DNA from: DATDCY01 sp964513745
Lineage (GTDB): Bacteria; JAUVQV01; DATDCY01
DNA: 64,000 nt
NCBI GenBank assembly: GCA_964513745.1
Contig: CAZEOK010000003.1
Span: 1-64,000 of the forward strand
Direction: 5' to 3'
Position numbers and translations under genes: made by a program. Positions 31,932-41,204 of the stretch are shown one piece after another; position 1 is the first letter of the stretch; each line of letters opens with the position of its first letter. Under the pieces are notes generated by a model. That model was not told where the DNA came from and ran no database searches. It was given only the letters and a program-made list of their open reading frames with translations.

Positions 31932-32765
31932 TCAGATGACGTCGGCGAAGGAGCGCTCGACGCGGCGGAAATAGAAGAGACCGCCGACGAGGATCAGCGC
32001 CGTCACCAGGGCCGACGTCCCCAATGCCTGCCACGGCACCGGCCGCTGGTCGAGCAGCGCCGCGCGGAAGGCCTCGACGGTCCCGCCGACGGGGTTCAGG
32101 GCGAGCAGCCAGCGGTGGCGCTCGGGAAGCAGACTCGCCGGGTAGATCACCGGAGTCACGAACAGCCCGAGCTGGACGAGGAAGGGGATCACGTACTGGA
32201 AGTCCCGGTATGCGACGTTGAGCGCGGCGAGCCAGAGTCCGCACCCGATGGCGGCCAGAAACAGCAGCGCGACCAGGAACGGCAGCAGCGCGATTCCTGC
32301 CGCGGACGGCGCGATGCGGTAATGGAACATCATGAGGATCAACAACAGCGAGGCGACCCCGAGGTCGACGAGTCCCCCGAGGGCAGCGCCGGCGGGGATC
32401 AGGATCCGGGGGAAGAAGACCTTGGTGACGAGAGAGGCGTTGGCGACAACGCTCGCACCCGCTCCGGCGACGGCTCCGGCAAAGTAGTTCCACGCCAGCA
32501 GCCCGCTGTAGACGAAGAGCGGGTAGGGCGCTCCGTCTGATGGCACCCCGGCATACCGACCGAAGACCACGGAAAAGACGGCCATCGCCGTGAGCGGCTG
32601 GAGGATTGCCCAGGCGGCGCCGAGCGCGGTCTGCTTGTACTTGACCGAGACGTCGCGCCACGCAAGGAGGAACAGCAGCTCGCGGGAGGACCAGAGATCA
32701 TGAAGGGCAAGGGGAGACCAGCCCCGTCGAGGGCGGATGACGATCTCGCGGTCGGCGGTGTTCAT
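31932..32765 (-). CDS. Wzm-like ABC-2 type polysaccharide export permease
   Basis: 277 aa with six hydrophobic segments. LHDLWSSRELLFLLAWRDVSVKYKQTALGAAWAILQPL is the typical cytoplasmic amphipathic start of TagG/Wzm/KpsM-type permeases, and a SLLPERHRWLLALNPVGGTVEAFR stretch occurs before the last helices. Works with the adjoining Wzt-like ATPase to export lipid-linked polysaccharide. First gene of the minus-strand operon, 177 bp from the divergent glycosyltransferase gene. Confidence 0.93.
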   Translation of the reverse strand: MNTADREIVIRPRRGWSPLALHDLWSSRELLFLLAWRDVSVKYKQTALGAAWAILQPLTAMAVFSVVFGRYAGVPSDGAPYPLFVYSGLLAWNYFAGAVAGAGASVVANASLVTKVFFPRILIPAGAALGGLVDLGVASLLLILMMFHYRIAPSAAGIALLPFLVALLFLAAIGCGLWLAALNVAYRDFQYVIPFLVQLGLFVTPVIYPASLLPERHRWLLALNPVGGTVEAFRAALLDQRPVPWQALGTSALVTALILVGGLFYFRRVERSFADVI

Positions 32766-32942
32766 ATCGCCGATGCCGGCGACCCTGGACTCCGGGATCC
32801 CTCATCCACTGCGTCACGATAGAGCCGCCCCCAGATGTTGTCAAGCCGCGAAGCGCCAAGAAACCGAGGTGTGCGCCGACTCAGGCGCGCGACATGCCCG
32901 CCGGGCGCGGGTATACTCCGCCCGCAACCGGGGGAAGACGAG

Positions 32943-34223
32943 ATGACCGAGACGCAGGGGCGAGTCCGCCCCGTCGAACGCCCGGACGTCGCGATCCTGC
33001 TCTGCCGGGACCACGCCGTGATCTGCCACGACGTGTTGAACGCCGCGCGCGTCTGGGCCCGCCAGGGGCACGCCGCCGACGTTCTCGCGCTCTGGAGTGA
33101 CGCCTGGCCGCAGCCGAACCAGATCGACCGGGGCGTGCGGCTCATCGCTCCCCGGACGCTCGGCGGCCTTCTGCGCGCGCTCGCGGTGCGATGCGACGGC
33201 GCCGCGACCGGCGCTGCCGCGACCGGGAAGGCGCCGGCGCCGTCGGCACCCAGCCGCTCGCGCCTTGCCCGAGCCGGCGCGGCGTTTCTCCACCTGCTTC
33301 AGAAGACGGAGTTCGTGCTGCGACACACCGCACGCCTGCTCTTTGGGGGCTATCGCATCGCGGTGGCTTGCGACACCCCGGGGTTGATCGCCGTCCGCGT
33401 CGCCAAAGCGCTGCGCGGCATCCCGTACCTCTACCACTCGCGGGAACTCGTGCTCTCCTGGGATCTGAAGTCCCGGGGGGCGCGGGCCGCCAAGCGCATC
33501 GAGCGTGCCTGCCACCGTGCGGCAGCGTTCGCCGTGATTCAGGACGAACGGCGCGCCGGGCTGCTGGCGCTGGACAACGGTGTCCCTCTCGAGGCGTTCA
33601 CCTTGGTGCCGAACGCCCCGCTTGGCCTCTGGACGGGCGCGGCGTCGACCTTTCTGGCGCGGGAGCTCGGGCTCCCGCCGCACACCCCGATCGTCCTGCA
33701 TGCCGGCTCGATCGTCCCGGAGCACATGGTCCTTGAAATCATCGAGTCCGTCGGCAGCTGGCCGGCAGGTCCGGTCCTCGTCATCCATGGGACCCCGGCG
33801 TACTCCTACGGCCCGCAGCTGCGGGAGGCCGCGGCGCGTTTCCCGGGGAGAGTCGTGTTTTCGTCGGCCATCGTGCCGCCGGAGCGTGTCGATGAGCTCT
33901 TCGCGAGCGCAGCCGTCGGGTTGGCCCTGTACCGGCCCGACGGCGACAACTTCCGTTGCGTCGGGCTCGCCGCGGGCAAGATCTTCAACCTGATGAAGGT
34001 GGGAGTGCCGACGATCGCGAACGACCTGCCGGGGCTGAGGGAGCTGCTGGAAGGGCGCGGCTGCGGACTCGTGGTCGCCGGTCCAGCGGGAATAGGCCTG
34101 GCCGTCGGGCGTCTGCTTGCGGATCGCGAAGGCTTCCGGGCCGCATGTCTCGCGGCCTTCCCGCCTTTCGAGTTCGAACAAAACTACCGGGCGGTCGTCC
34201 GCCGCGCAGTCGCACTCCTGTGA
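32943..34223 (+). CDS. Family 4-type glycosyltransferase
   Basis: 426 aa GT-B enzyme. ATG 32943 follows GGGGGAAGACGAG and a TATACT -10 box at about 32911. ALRGIPYLYHSRELVLSWD and FTLVPNAPLGLW sit in the N-terminal Rossmann half. FRCVGLAAGKIFNLMKVGVPTIANDLPGLRELLEG is the nucleotide-sugar site with the E-x-n-E pattern loosely kept. Linker residues 85-110 are Ala/Pro-rich. Its 3' end overlaps the convergent methyltransferase by 40 bp. Probably adds a sugar to the surface glycan of the neighbouring genes. Confidence 0.85.
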   Translation: MTETQGRVRPVERPDVAILLCRDHAVICHDVLNAARVWARQGHAADVLALWSDAWPQPNQIDRGVRLIAPRTLGGLLRALAVRCDGAATGAAATGKAPAPSAPSRSRLARAGAAFLHLLQKTEFVLRHTARLLFGGYRIAVACDTPGLIAVRVAKALRGIPYLYHSRELVLSWDLKSRGARAAKRIERACHRAAAFAVIQDERRAGLLALDNGVPLEAFTLVPNAPLGLWTGAASTFLARELGLPPHTPIVLHAGSIVPEHMVLEIIESVGSWPAGPVLVIHGTPAYSYGPQLREAAARFPGRVVFSSAIVPPERVDELFASAAVGLALYRPDGDNFRCVGLAAGKIFNLMKVGVPTIANDLPGLRELLEGRGCGLVVAGPAGIGLAVGRLLADREGFRAACLAAFPPFEFEQNYRAVVRRAVALL

Positions 34224-34984
34224 ATCGGCCGCTGGGCGACCACCATCACGTTCCAATCGCTCAGCCCCGGCTCGGCGTCAGGCCGGAGAAACGGTGCGAG
34301 CAGCAGCTGACGCAGGCCGGCGCCCTCGAGCAGCAGCGCGATCTCGCGGGGGAAGAAAAAGCGCATCCGGTGCTCCTCTTCGCAGCGCTCGAGAAGGGCG
34401 CGCCCCTCTCGAGCCTCCGTTGCGAAGTTCACGGCGACCACCTGGCTCAGATAATCGATCCGGCTGGTCGTCCGCCGCGCGACGCGACGGGTGCCTTCGC
34501 GCACCACCTTTTCACGGTCCTGCGGCGGGTCGCAGAGCACCGCCGGGCCGAACCAGACATCGAACATGAACAGGCCGCCGGGCCGCAGGTGCGCAGCCGC
34601 GGTCGCGAGGGCGGCGCGGATCTCTTCGTCGCTGGTTTGGTAGCCGAGGACGGCAAACATCGAAATCACCGCGTCGAAGCGTCGTCCGAGGCGAAGGGCG
34701 CGGATGTCGCCGCGCGCGAAGGAAGCCGCCCCCGCCGCGGGCCGGGCCTTCGCGCGGGCAGCGCGCAACATCCCTGCCGAACGGTCCACGCCCGTGACGC
34801 TGTAGCCCCGAGCAGCCAGTGGCAGCGCGTGGCCGCCGGTGCCGCAGCCGAGGTCGAGCACCGTGCGCACCCGCCGCGGCGAGAACCGCTCGAAGAGCAG
34901 CTCGATCCCGTCCACCTCGGCGGCGTAGTCCTTGTCGCGGTAGAGCAGGTCGTAGTACCGCGCGTAGCGTCCGAAGGTGCTCAT
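34184..34984 (-). CDS. Class I SAM-dependent methyltransferase
   Basis: 266 aa. YARYYDLLYRDKDYAAEVD precedes motif I VLDLGCGTGGHALPLAARGYSVTGVDRSAGML. FDAVISMFAVLGYQTS and LRPGGLFMFDVWFG are motifs IV and VI. The start overlaps the DegT-like gene stop by 4 bp. Likely a sugar or lipid-carrier methyltransferase in the polysaccharide pathway; the substrate is unknown. The last 13 codons overlap the convergent glycosyltransferase gene. Confidence 0.9.
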   Translation of the reverse strand: MSTFGRYARYYDLLYRDKDYAAEVDGIELLFERFSPRRVRTVLDLGCGTGGHALPLAARGYSVTGVDRSAGMLRAARAKARPAAGAASFARGDIRALRLGRRFDAVISMFAVLGYQTSDEEIRAALATAAAHLRPGGLFMFDVWFGPAVLCDPPQDREKVVREGTRRVARRTTSRIDYLSQVVAVNFATEAREGRALLERCEEEHRMRFFFPREIALLLEGAGLRQLLLAPFLRPDAEPGLSDWNVMVVAQRPIHRSATARRTTAR

Positions 34985-36123
34985 GCTCCGCCCCGGTCCG
35001 CCAGATGCGCGATCGTCTCGCAGACCCGGTCGATCTGCGCCGGCGATATCACCGGCCCCGTGGGGAGGTAGAGTCCACCGGCCGCAAGACGCTCGGTGAC
35101 GGGGAACCCGCCGTGCGATCCCACGCCCGCCTTGGCGAGTGCCGGCTGGGAGTGCAGGGGTTTGAAGAACGGGCGGCTATCGATGCCCGCCGCGTGCAAG
35201 GCCGCAGCCAGAGCATCCCGGTCCATCCCGAACCGCTCCGGATCCACCACGACGCCGTACATCCAGTAGACGTTCCGCACCTGCGGGCGCTCGGTTGGGA
35301 GTTGCAGTCCGGGGACATCGCGCAGTCGGTCAGAATAGCGCCGCGCGGCGGCGATGCGGCGGCGAATGAGTTCGTCGGCGCGCTCGAGTTGGGCGACGCC
35401 GAGAGCGGCCTGGAGGTTGGTGAGGCGGTAGTTGTAGCCGACGTCGTCGTGGATGTAGTCGCGAGCGCCGGTGAGCGGGAAGCAGAGATTGCGGTAGGAC
35501 CGGCAGCGGTCGGCTACGCCGGGATTGTCGGTCAGCACCATGCCGCCCTCGCCGGTCGTCAGGATCTTGTTCGCGAAGAAGCTGAAGGCACTCGCAACGC
35601 CGAAGCTGCCGCAGCGGCGACCGCGGTACTCCGCGCCGTGGGCCTCGGCGGCATCCTCGACGACGTTGATGCCGCGCTGCTCGGCGAGAGCGAGGATCGG
35701 GTCCATCTCGCAGGGGTGCCCGTAGATGTGCACCGGCATGATCGCGCGGGTCCGGGGCGTGATCGCCGCTTCGAGGAGCGCCGGGTCGAGCGTCCAGGTG
35801 TCGGGCTCCACGTCGACGAAGACCGGCCTGGCGCCGAGGTAGAGCACGGAGAAGAGGCAGGCCGCCATCGTGAAGTCCGGGAGCACGACCTCGTCGCCGG
35901 CGCCGACGCCGACGGCGCGCAGGGCGAGGTGAAGCGCCGTGGTGCCGCTCGTCGTGGCGATGCCGAAGTGCCGGTCGCACCACCTGGCGAAGCCGTTCTC
36001 GAAACGGGTCACGTACTCCCCGGACGAGGAGATCCACCCGCCGCGAAGCGCATCGAGCAGGTAACGCTCTTCGTTGCCGTCCAGCGCAGGGGAGCAGACC
36101 GGGATCAAGGGCGGCCTACTCAA
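34981..36123 (-). CDS. DegT/DnrJ/EryC1/StrS family sugar aminotransferase
   Basis: 380 aa PLP enzyme. GGWISSSGEYVTRFENGFARW and TTSGTTALHLALRAVGVGAGDEVV are the substrate and cofactor loops. The Schiff-base Lys lies in SFGVASAFSFFANKILTTGEGGM. Enzymes of this family transfer an amino group from Glu or Gln to a nucleotide-linked keto sugar. Together with the PseG/NeuB/SpsF-like genes this fits an amino-sugar precursor route. It overlaps the upstream cupin gene by 8 bp. Confidence 0.95.
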   Translation of the reverse strand: MSRPPLIPVCSPALDGNEERYLLDALRGGWISSSGEYVTRFENGFARWCDRHFGIATTSGTTALHLALRAVGVGAGDEVVLPDFTMAACLFSVLYLGARPVFVDVEPDTWTLDPALLEAAITPRTRAIMPVHIYGHPCEMDPILALAEQRGINVVEDAAEAHGAEYRGRRCGSFGVASAFSFFANKILTTGEGGMVLTDNPGVADRCRSYRNLCFPLTGARDYIHDDVGYNYRLTNLQAALGVAQLERADELIRRRIAAARRYSDRLRDVPGLQLPTERPQVRNVYWMYGVVVDPERFGMDRDALAAALHAAGIDSRPFFKPLHSQPALAKAGVGSHGGFPVTERLAAGGLYLPTGPVISPAQIDRVCETIAHLADRGGA

Positions 36124-36514
36124 AACGCTCCTTGTCCTCGGTGCCGGTGTAGGGGCCCTGCTTGACCTCGATGATCTCGGTGGGTTCGAGCATCGTCATG
36201 CCGTGTCCGCCCGCGGCGAGGAGGATGACGTCCCCGGTTTCGAGGATCTGGCTGGCGACGAACGCCTTTCCCTGCGTGTAAAGGTCGATGCGGGCGCGAC
36301 CGCGCCGGATGAAGAGCACCTCGCGCGTGAAGCGCACCTCGCGCGGTACTTCGTGGTGCACGTGGGCGGGGATGCGGTGGCCGGTGGGCCGCTTCATGTA
36401 GGCGAGCTGCTGGGAGAACTCGTTCGGGGTGAAGAACTCGAGGCCTTCGGGGGCGTGGTCGTTCGGAACGATGATGGCGATGAGCTCGCCGTCCTTCTCG
36501 ATGCGTCGGATCAC
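36116..36514 (-). CDS. Cupin-fold protein linked to the sugar aminotransferase
   Basis: 132 aa from the GTG at 36514 (VIRRIEKDGELIAIIVPNDH), chosen because a G-rich ribosome site (GGGGGACGAGC) precedes it and it matches the opening of this protein group; upstream in-frame ATGs at 36592 and 36616 are possible. Cupin motif 1 appears as GHRIPAHVHHEVPREVRFTREVLFI and motif 2 as GDVILLAAGGHGMTML. Probably binds a sugar or metal; related short cupins occur beside DegT aminotransferases in polysaccharide loci. First gene of a coupled trio with the aminotransferase and methyltransferase. Confidence 0.8.
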   Translation of the reverse strand: MIRRIEKDGELIAIIVPNDHAPEGLEFFTPNEFSQQLAYMKRPTGHRIPAHVHHEVPREVRFTREVLFIRRGRARIDLYTQGKAFVASQILETGDVILLAAGGHGMTMLEPTEIIEVKQGPYTGTEDKERFE

Positions 36515-36665
36515 GCTCGTCCCCCCCTGTCCCCCTGCCTTCGCCGCGTCGCGCGCTCCTCGATGCGCTTCCAAGTATATACCGGCGCTCATGTCGCGGG
36601 AAGCGCTCCACCGCACCGGCGGTTCGGTACGGGTCGCGGGTGGTGTGCGGCGGTGGATCGTGGAT

Positions 36666-37514
36666 TCAGCCGCTGCCCGGCCGGGCAGCGGCCTGCGTCT
36701 GCCGCAGCGCCGGGACTGCCTCGCTTATCGCGAACAGCGCGGCTGCAGCCACGACGATCGACGGCCCCGCCGGGGTGTCCCAGCGCAGAGAGCCCCAGAG
36801 CCCGGCCCCGACGGCCGCGCAGCCGAGCAGCGCGGCCGCGGCGGCCATCGCCTCCGGTGAGCCGGCGAAGCGCCGGGCGGCGGCGGCGGGGATGATCAGC
36901 AACGCGGTGATCAGGAGCATGCCGACGACCTTCATCATCAGCGCAACGACCACGGCGAGGAGCAACACAAAGGCCGACTGAATCAGGCCGACGCGGACGC
37001 CCTCGACGCGGGCGAGCTCCTCGTGAACGGTCATGGCGAGCAACGGCTTCCAGAGGGCGGCCAGGGCGGCGAGAGCCGCGATGCCGCCGCCGTAGATCCA
37101 GAGCAGATCCCCCTGCGTTACGGCGAGGACGTCGCCGAAGAGGTACGAAATGAGGTCGACGCGTAGCGTTTCGAGGAACGCAACGGTCACCAGGCCAAGC
37201 GAGAGGGCCCCGTGGGAGAGGATGCCGAGGATTGCGTCTTCCGGGAGCCGCCCGCGGCGCTGCACGGCGAGCAGCAGCAGGGCGACCGCCGCGCAGACGG
37301 CGAAAACGCCGAGGGCGGGGTTCACGTGCAGTGCGAACCCGAGCGCCACGCCCAGCAATGAGGCGTGAGCCAGCGTGTCGCCGAAGTACGCCATCCGCCG
37401 CCAGATGACGAATGAGCCGAACGGTCCCGCAACCAGGGCCACGCCGACGCCGCCGGCCAGCGCTCTGCAGAGGAAATCATCCACCGTGCCGGTCTCCGAT
37501 GCCGCAGGATTCAT
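36666..37514 (-). CDS. znuB: Zinc/manganese-type ABC transporter permease (ZnuB-like)
   Basis: 282 aa with 7-8 hydrophobic segments. RRMAYFGDTLAHASLLGVALGF and VGMLLITALLIIPAAAARRFA are conserved blocks of the cluster 9 (Znu/Mnt/Psa) metal permeases. The start overlaps the ATPase gene by 38 bp. A later in-frame GTG (VDDFLCRAL) would shorten it. With the divergent binding protein it forms a complete high-affinity metal importer, most likely for zinc. Confidence 0.93.
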   Translation of the reverse strand: MNPAASETGTVDDFLCRALAGGVGVALVAGPFGSFVIWRRMAYFGDTLAHASLLGVALGFALHVNPALGVFAVCAAVALLLLAVQRRGRLPEDAILGILSHGALSLGLVTVAFLETLRVDLISYLFGDVLAVTQGDLLWIYGGGIAALAALAALWKPLLAMTVHEELARVEGVRVGLIQSAFVLLLAVVVALMMKVVGMLLITALLIIPAAAARRFAGSPEAMAAAAALLGCAAVGAGLWGSLRWDTPAGPSIVVAAAALFAISEAVPALRQTQAAARPGSG

Positions 37515-38286
37515 CGCGCTCGTGGCGGTGGGCGTAGAGAGCGAAGCCCGGGAGGCTCGTCGGGAACAGGCGCAGGTACGCCGGGTCGCTGGAGACGGTC
37601 AGAGGCGCCCCGGTGCAGCAAATCGTGCGATTGAGGCAGACGACGTGATCCGTGGAGCTCATCACGAGGTGCAGGTCGTGCGAGACCATCAGGACGCCGC
37701 AACCGTGTTCGTTGCGGATACCCGTTATCAGTGCGAAAAGCTCCTCCTGTCCCGCGAGGTCCACCCCCTGGCTCGGTTCGTCCAGGACGAGCAACCCGGG
37801 CTTCCGGAGCAGCGCGCGGGCCAGGAGCACGCGCTGCATCTCCCCACCGGAGACCGACTGGATCGGGGTGTGCAGCGTCCGGGAGGCGTTGACCCGTGCA
37901 AGGACCTCTTTGACGCGATCCCCGGCGTCCGGAGCCGCCATCATGAGAAACCGGCGGACGGTGATCGGGAGCGCCGGGGCGACCGTGAGCCGCTGCGGCA
38001 TATAACCGATGCGCAGCCCGGGTTCCAGCCATACCTCACCGCGATCAGCGCGGAGCAATCCCAGCGCAACGCGCAGCAAGGTCGTTTTCCCCGCGCCGTT
38101 CGGTCCGATCAGCGTCACGATCTCCCCGGCGCCGACTTCAAGCCCGACGTTTTCGAGGACCGGCGCGGCGCCAAGGCTCATCGAGATCCCGCGCAGGGAG
38201 AGCAGCCTGCGGCCGGATCCCCTCGGGTCGGCGGGCGGGCTGGTCAACCGTGTCGTGAAGATATCGCTCCCGGACGTCTCATGCAT
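37477..38286 (-). CDS. znuC: Zinc-type ABC transporter ATP-binding protein (ZnuC-like)
   Basis: 269 aa. Walker A GPNGAGKT, signature SGGEMQRVLLARAL, Walker B LLVLDEPSQGVD, H-loop MVSHDLHLV. IGYMPQR before the coupling region is typical of ZnuC. ATG 38286 has GGAGGG upstream. It also carries a C-terminal HRHERDESCGIGDRHGG tail, rich in His and acidic residues, that could bind metal. Divergent from the binding-protein gene with a 46-bp shared control region; I see no confident Zur box there. Confidence 0.94.
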   Translation of the reverse strand: MHETSGSDIFTTRLTSPPADPRGSGRRLLSLRGISMSLGAAPVLENVGLEVGAGEIVTLIGPNGAGKTTLLRVALGLLRADRGEVWLEPGLRIGYMPQRLTVAPALPITVRRFLMMAAPDAGDRVKEVLARVNASRTLHTPIQSVSGGEMQRVLLARALLRKPGLLVLDEPSQGVDLAGQEELFALITGIRNEHGCGVLMVSHDLHLVMSSTDHVVCLNRTICCTGAPLTVSSDPAYLRLFPTSLPGFALYAHRHERDESCGIGDRHGG

Positions 38287-38332
38287 CGCGGTCGTCCCTC
38301 CACCGTGGCATGCCGCAGTGTATCATTCACCA

Positions 38333-39292
38333 ATGAGCACGGCACCAGAAGCAGCCCGCCCCACCAGGCGTCGTTCCTGGACGAGGGCCGCCGTTGTCAT
38401 CTCGCTTTTTCTCGCGAGTCCCGTCGCTGCGTTGGCCGCCCCGCGGGTCGTCGCGACCGTCAAGCCGCTGCACTCGCTGGTTGCGGGTGTCATGACAGGG
38501 ATCGGGGCGCCGGACCTGCTCATCCGGGGCGGCGGCTCACCGCACACCTACAGTCTCAATCCGTCGGCGGGCCGGTTGCTGGAGCGCGCGCAGGTCATCT
38601 TCTGGATCGGCGGCTCGCTGGAGGCTTTCATGGAGAAACCCCTGGCAGCTCTCGGGGCGAACGCGCGCATCGTCACAGTGACGCAGGCGCCGGGCATCGT
38701 GCTGTTGCCCGCGCGGGCGGGCGGGCGCTGGGACGAACCTGACGGCCATGAAGGTTCCGAGCACGGCCATGCGACGCAGGACGGCCACCTGTGGCTCGAC
38801 CCGGCCAACGCGCGCGTTATCGCACGGCTGGTGGCGGACGTGCTGGGTCAGGCGGACCCGGAAAACCGGGGGCGCTACGCGGCCAATGCCGACGCGCTGG
38901 TCTCCCGCATCGACGCGCTCGATTTCAGCTTGAAGACTGCGCTCGGCCCCGTGCGGGACGTCCCATTCGTCGTCTTCCACGACGCCTATCAGTATTTCGA
39001 GAAGCGTTACGCATTGCGCGCGGTCGGTTCGATCGCGGTGAGCCCGGAGCGCGCGCCTGGCGCGCGGCGGGTGCAGGAGATCAGGGACAGGATCAGGAGC
39101 CTCGGGGTGCGCTGCGTTTTCAGCGAGCCGCAGTTCTCGTCGGCGATCATCGGCACGCTCCTCGAGGGGACGAACACCCGCGCGGGCACGCTCGATCCGC
39201 TCGGCGCCGGATTGCCCGCCGGCCCGGATGCCTATTTTACGCTGATGCACGCTCTTGGCTCCACGCTCGCGACCTGTCTGGGTGCGCCCTGA
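38333..39292 (+). CDS. znuA: Zinc ABC transporter substrate-binding protein (ZnuA-like)
   Basis: 319 aa. Signal peptide residues 1-35 (cleaved after ALAA). Cluster 9 binding-protein fold: VVATVKPLHSLVAGVMTGIG with the first metal His in PLHS, SPHTYSLNPS with the second, a short His-rich loop (DGHEGSEHGHATQDGH) as in zinc-specific ZnuA, and VFHDAYQYFEKRY with the third His. A TATCAT box lies exactly 6 nt before the ATG and there is no ribosome site, so it may be translated leaderless. Confidence 0.95.
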   Translation: MSTAPEAARPTRRRSWTRAAVVISLFLASPVAALAAPRVVATVKPLHSLVAGVMTGIGAPDLLIRGGGSPHTYSLNPSAGRLLERAQVIFWIGGSLEAFMEKPLAALGANARIVTVTQAPGIVLLPARAGGRWDEPDGHEGSEHGHATQDGHLWLDPANARVIARLVADVLGQADPENRGRYAANADALVSRIDALDFSLKTALGPVRDVPFVVFHDAYQYFEKRYALRAVGSIAVSPERAPGARRVQEIRDRIRSLGVRCVFSEPQFSSAIIGTLLEGTNTRAGTLDPLGAGLPAGPDAYFTLMHALGSTLATCLGAP

Positions 39293-39473
39293 GGGGCCTC
39301 TGAAAACCGGGCCGCCGCGCCGGCAGTCACCAATGCTGCAAGGTCTCGTTTAACGTCCTACCGCATGACAAAAGCATGACATCCCGGCCCCATATTCCCG
39401 CCTGGTACGGCGCGCCGCTGGCTGGTCGGCCGCGGCGCGCCGATGGGACCACGGTCTGCAGGCGGAGGGTACG

Positions 39474-41204
39474 ATGGGGCATCGAGCGTCATCCGGGCGG
39501 TACAAGAAAATCCTGTTGAGCGGGGTGTTCGGCCCCTTCGGCGTCGACGACGACTACGGGCGGCGCGAGAATATCATGGAGCTGTTCCACAACCAGGTCA
39601 CCCGCGAGCAGGGCGTCGCGTCGTTTCGCTTTCACCACCGCTCCTTCGGGCTCTATTTCCTGGCGGAGAATGTAGATGCCGACGTGACGGTGCTGGACTT
39701 CCCGTCAAAGGAGCGTTTCGAGCGCGAGCTGCGCAATGGCTATGACATCGTGGGGATCTCCTTCATCACCCCGAACTTCGTGAAGGCCCGCGAGATGGCG
39801 CGCCTGGCGCGGCTGCACGCCCCGGGGGCCGTCGTCCTGCTCGGCGGCCACGGGGCGGCGATCGAGGGCGTGGAGCGGCTCATCGACTGCGATCACGTGA
39901 TCAAGGGCGAGGGCATCGGCTGGTTGCGGCGCTTCCTCGGGCAGGATCCCGACGCGCCGATCGTCCACCCGGTGCTGCCGAGCACGGAGCGTCAGAGCAT
40001 CCTGGGCGTGCCGCTGACCGGCGTCTGCTCGAGCCTGCTCGTGCCCGGGCTCGGCTGCGTCAACGGCTGCCGCTTCTGCAGCACCACGCACTTCTTCGGC
40101 AAGACCTACACCTCGTACCTGCCCACGGGGCGCGCGATCTTCGAGAACGCGCTGCGCATCGCCGACGCGCGCGGCACCGACACCTTCTTCGTGATGGACG
40201 AGAACTTCCTGAAGGACACCCGGCGCGCCCGGGAGCTGCTTGCCGAGATGGAGCGCGAGCGGCGCTTCTTCCGGTTCCAGATCTTCTCGTCGGCCGAGGC
40301 GATCCTGGCTTTCGGCCTGGACGACCTGGTGCGGCTCGGCGTGAACTTCATCTGGATGGGAGTGGAGACCAAGAGCCGGGAAGCGAATTTCGCCAAGAAC
40401 CAGGGTGTGGACCCACAGAGGCTCGTCCGGGAGCTGCGCGACCGCGGGATCAACGTGCTGGTCTCGGGGATCCTGTGCATGGAGCACCACACCCGGCAGA
40501 ACATTCAGGAGGACATCGACCACCTGATCGACCTGGAGGCGGACTTCACGCAGTTCATGCTGCTGACGCCGCTGCCGACCACCGCGCTCTACCAGGAGAA
40601 GAAGGCGAGCGGCCTGCTGCGGCAGGAGCTGCCGTACGAGGAGTGGCACGGGCAGAAGATGCTCAACTACAAGCACCCTCACTTCCCCGGCGATGCGGCG
40701 GAGCGCTGGATCACGCAGGCTTTCCGCCAGGAGCACGAGGAGAACTCGAGCTCAATCTATCGGGTCACGGACACGGCCCTGCGGGGCTACCTGTACCTGG
40801 CGGGCCTGAGCCGCCGGGACGCCTGTCTCGCGGCGCGTCTCGAGCAGGCCCGCGAGCGGGCGGCGGAATACGCGCTGATACTGCCCGTGATCGAGCGACA
40901 TCCGGTCAACGGGCTGGAGTGCGAGCGCGCCGTCGATCTCTCCCGGCGGATGAAGGGTGCTCTGGGCGCCCCCCGGCTGCGAGAACGGGCCTTGCGGCTC
41001 GCGGTCCGGCTCTTCGCGGCGCGTTGGCGGTGGCGGGTGCGCTGGTTCGGGGACGACATCCAGCCCGCGACGCTGGTTATCCGGTACCCCGCGGGCCGGG
41101 CAGCACGAGGCGTCGCCCGGCCCGCAGCGTGTCCGCTGCCGGAGGCGCGCGAGACCCTGCAACGGCAGCAAGCGGCGGCGATCGGGGTTCAGGTGACTAG
41201 CTAG
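39474..41204 (+). CDS. Radical SAM protein with B12-binding-like N-terminal domain
   Basis: 576 aa. ATG 39474 follows GGAGGGTACG. The N-terminal 160 residues have a Rossmann fold typical of cobalamin-binding radical SAM proteins (NGYDIVGISFITPNFVKAREMARLAR, VLLGGHGA) but no DxHxxG cobalamin-binding His. The 4Fe-4S motif is Cys195-x3-Cys199-x2-Cys202 in GLGCVNGCRFCST. GGIT-like SAM contacts follow (FVMDENFLKD, FIWMGVETKS). The C-terminal 150 residues are Arg-rich and unassigned. The substrate is unknown; it is not beside a RiPP precursor that I can see. Confidence 0.85.
   Translation: MGHRASSGRYKKILLSGVFGPFGVDDDYGRRENIMELFHNQVTREQGVASFRFHHRSFGLYFLAENVDADVTVLDFPSKERFERELRNGYDIVGISFITPNFVKAREMARLARLHAPGAVVLLGGHGAAIEGVERLIDCDHVIKGEGIGWLRRFLGQDPDAPIVHPVLPSTERQSILGVPLTGVCSSLLVPGLGCVNGCRFCSTTHFFGKTYTSYLPTGRAIFENALRIADARGTDTFFVMDENFLKDTRRARELLAEMERERRFFRFQIFSSAEAILAFGLDDLVRLGVNFIWMGVETKSREANFAKNQGVDPQRLVRELRDRGINVLVSGILCMEHHTRQNIQEDIDHLIDLEADFTQFMLLTPLPTTALYQEKKASGLLRQELPYEEWHGQKMLNYKHPHFPGDAAERWITQAFRQEHEENSSSIYRVTDTALRGYLYLAGLSRRDACLAARLEQARERAAEYALILPVIERHPVNGLECERAVDLSRRMKGALGAPRLRERALRLAVRLFAARWRWRVRWFGDDIQPATLVIRYPAGRAARGVARPAACPLPEARETLQRQQAAAIGVQVTS

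Noticed and set aside
29965..31974. 669-codon plus-strand frame opposite the SpsF and Wzt genes
   Set aside because: Shadow frame caused by high GC; no domain signature, and the opposite strand is a well-supported operon.
38287..38332. Possible Zur operator between znuA and znuC
   Set aside because: No inverted repeat of the Zur type found in the 46-bp gap.
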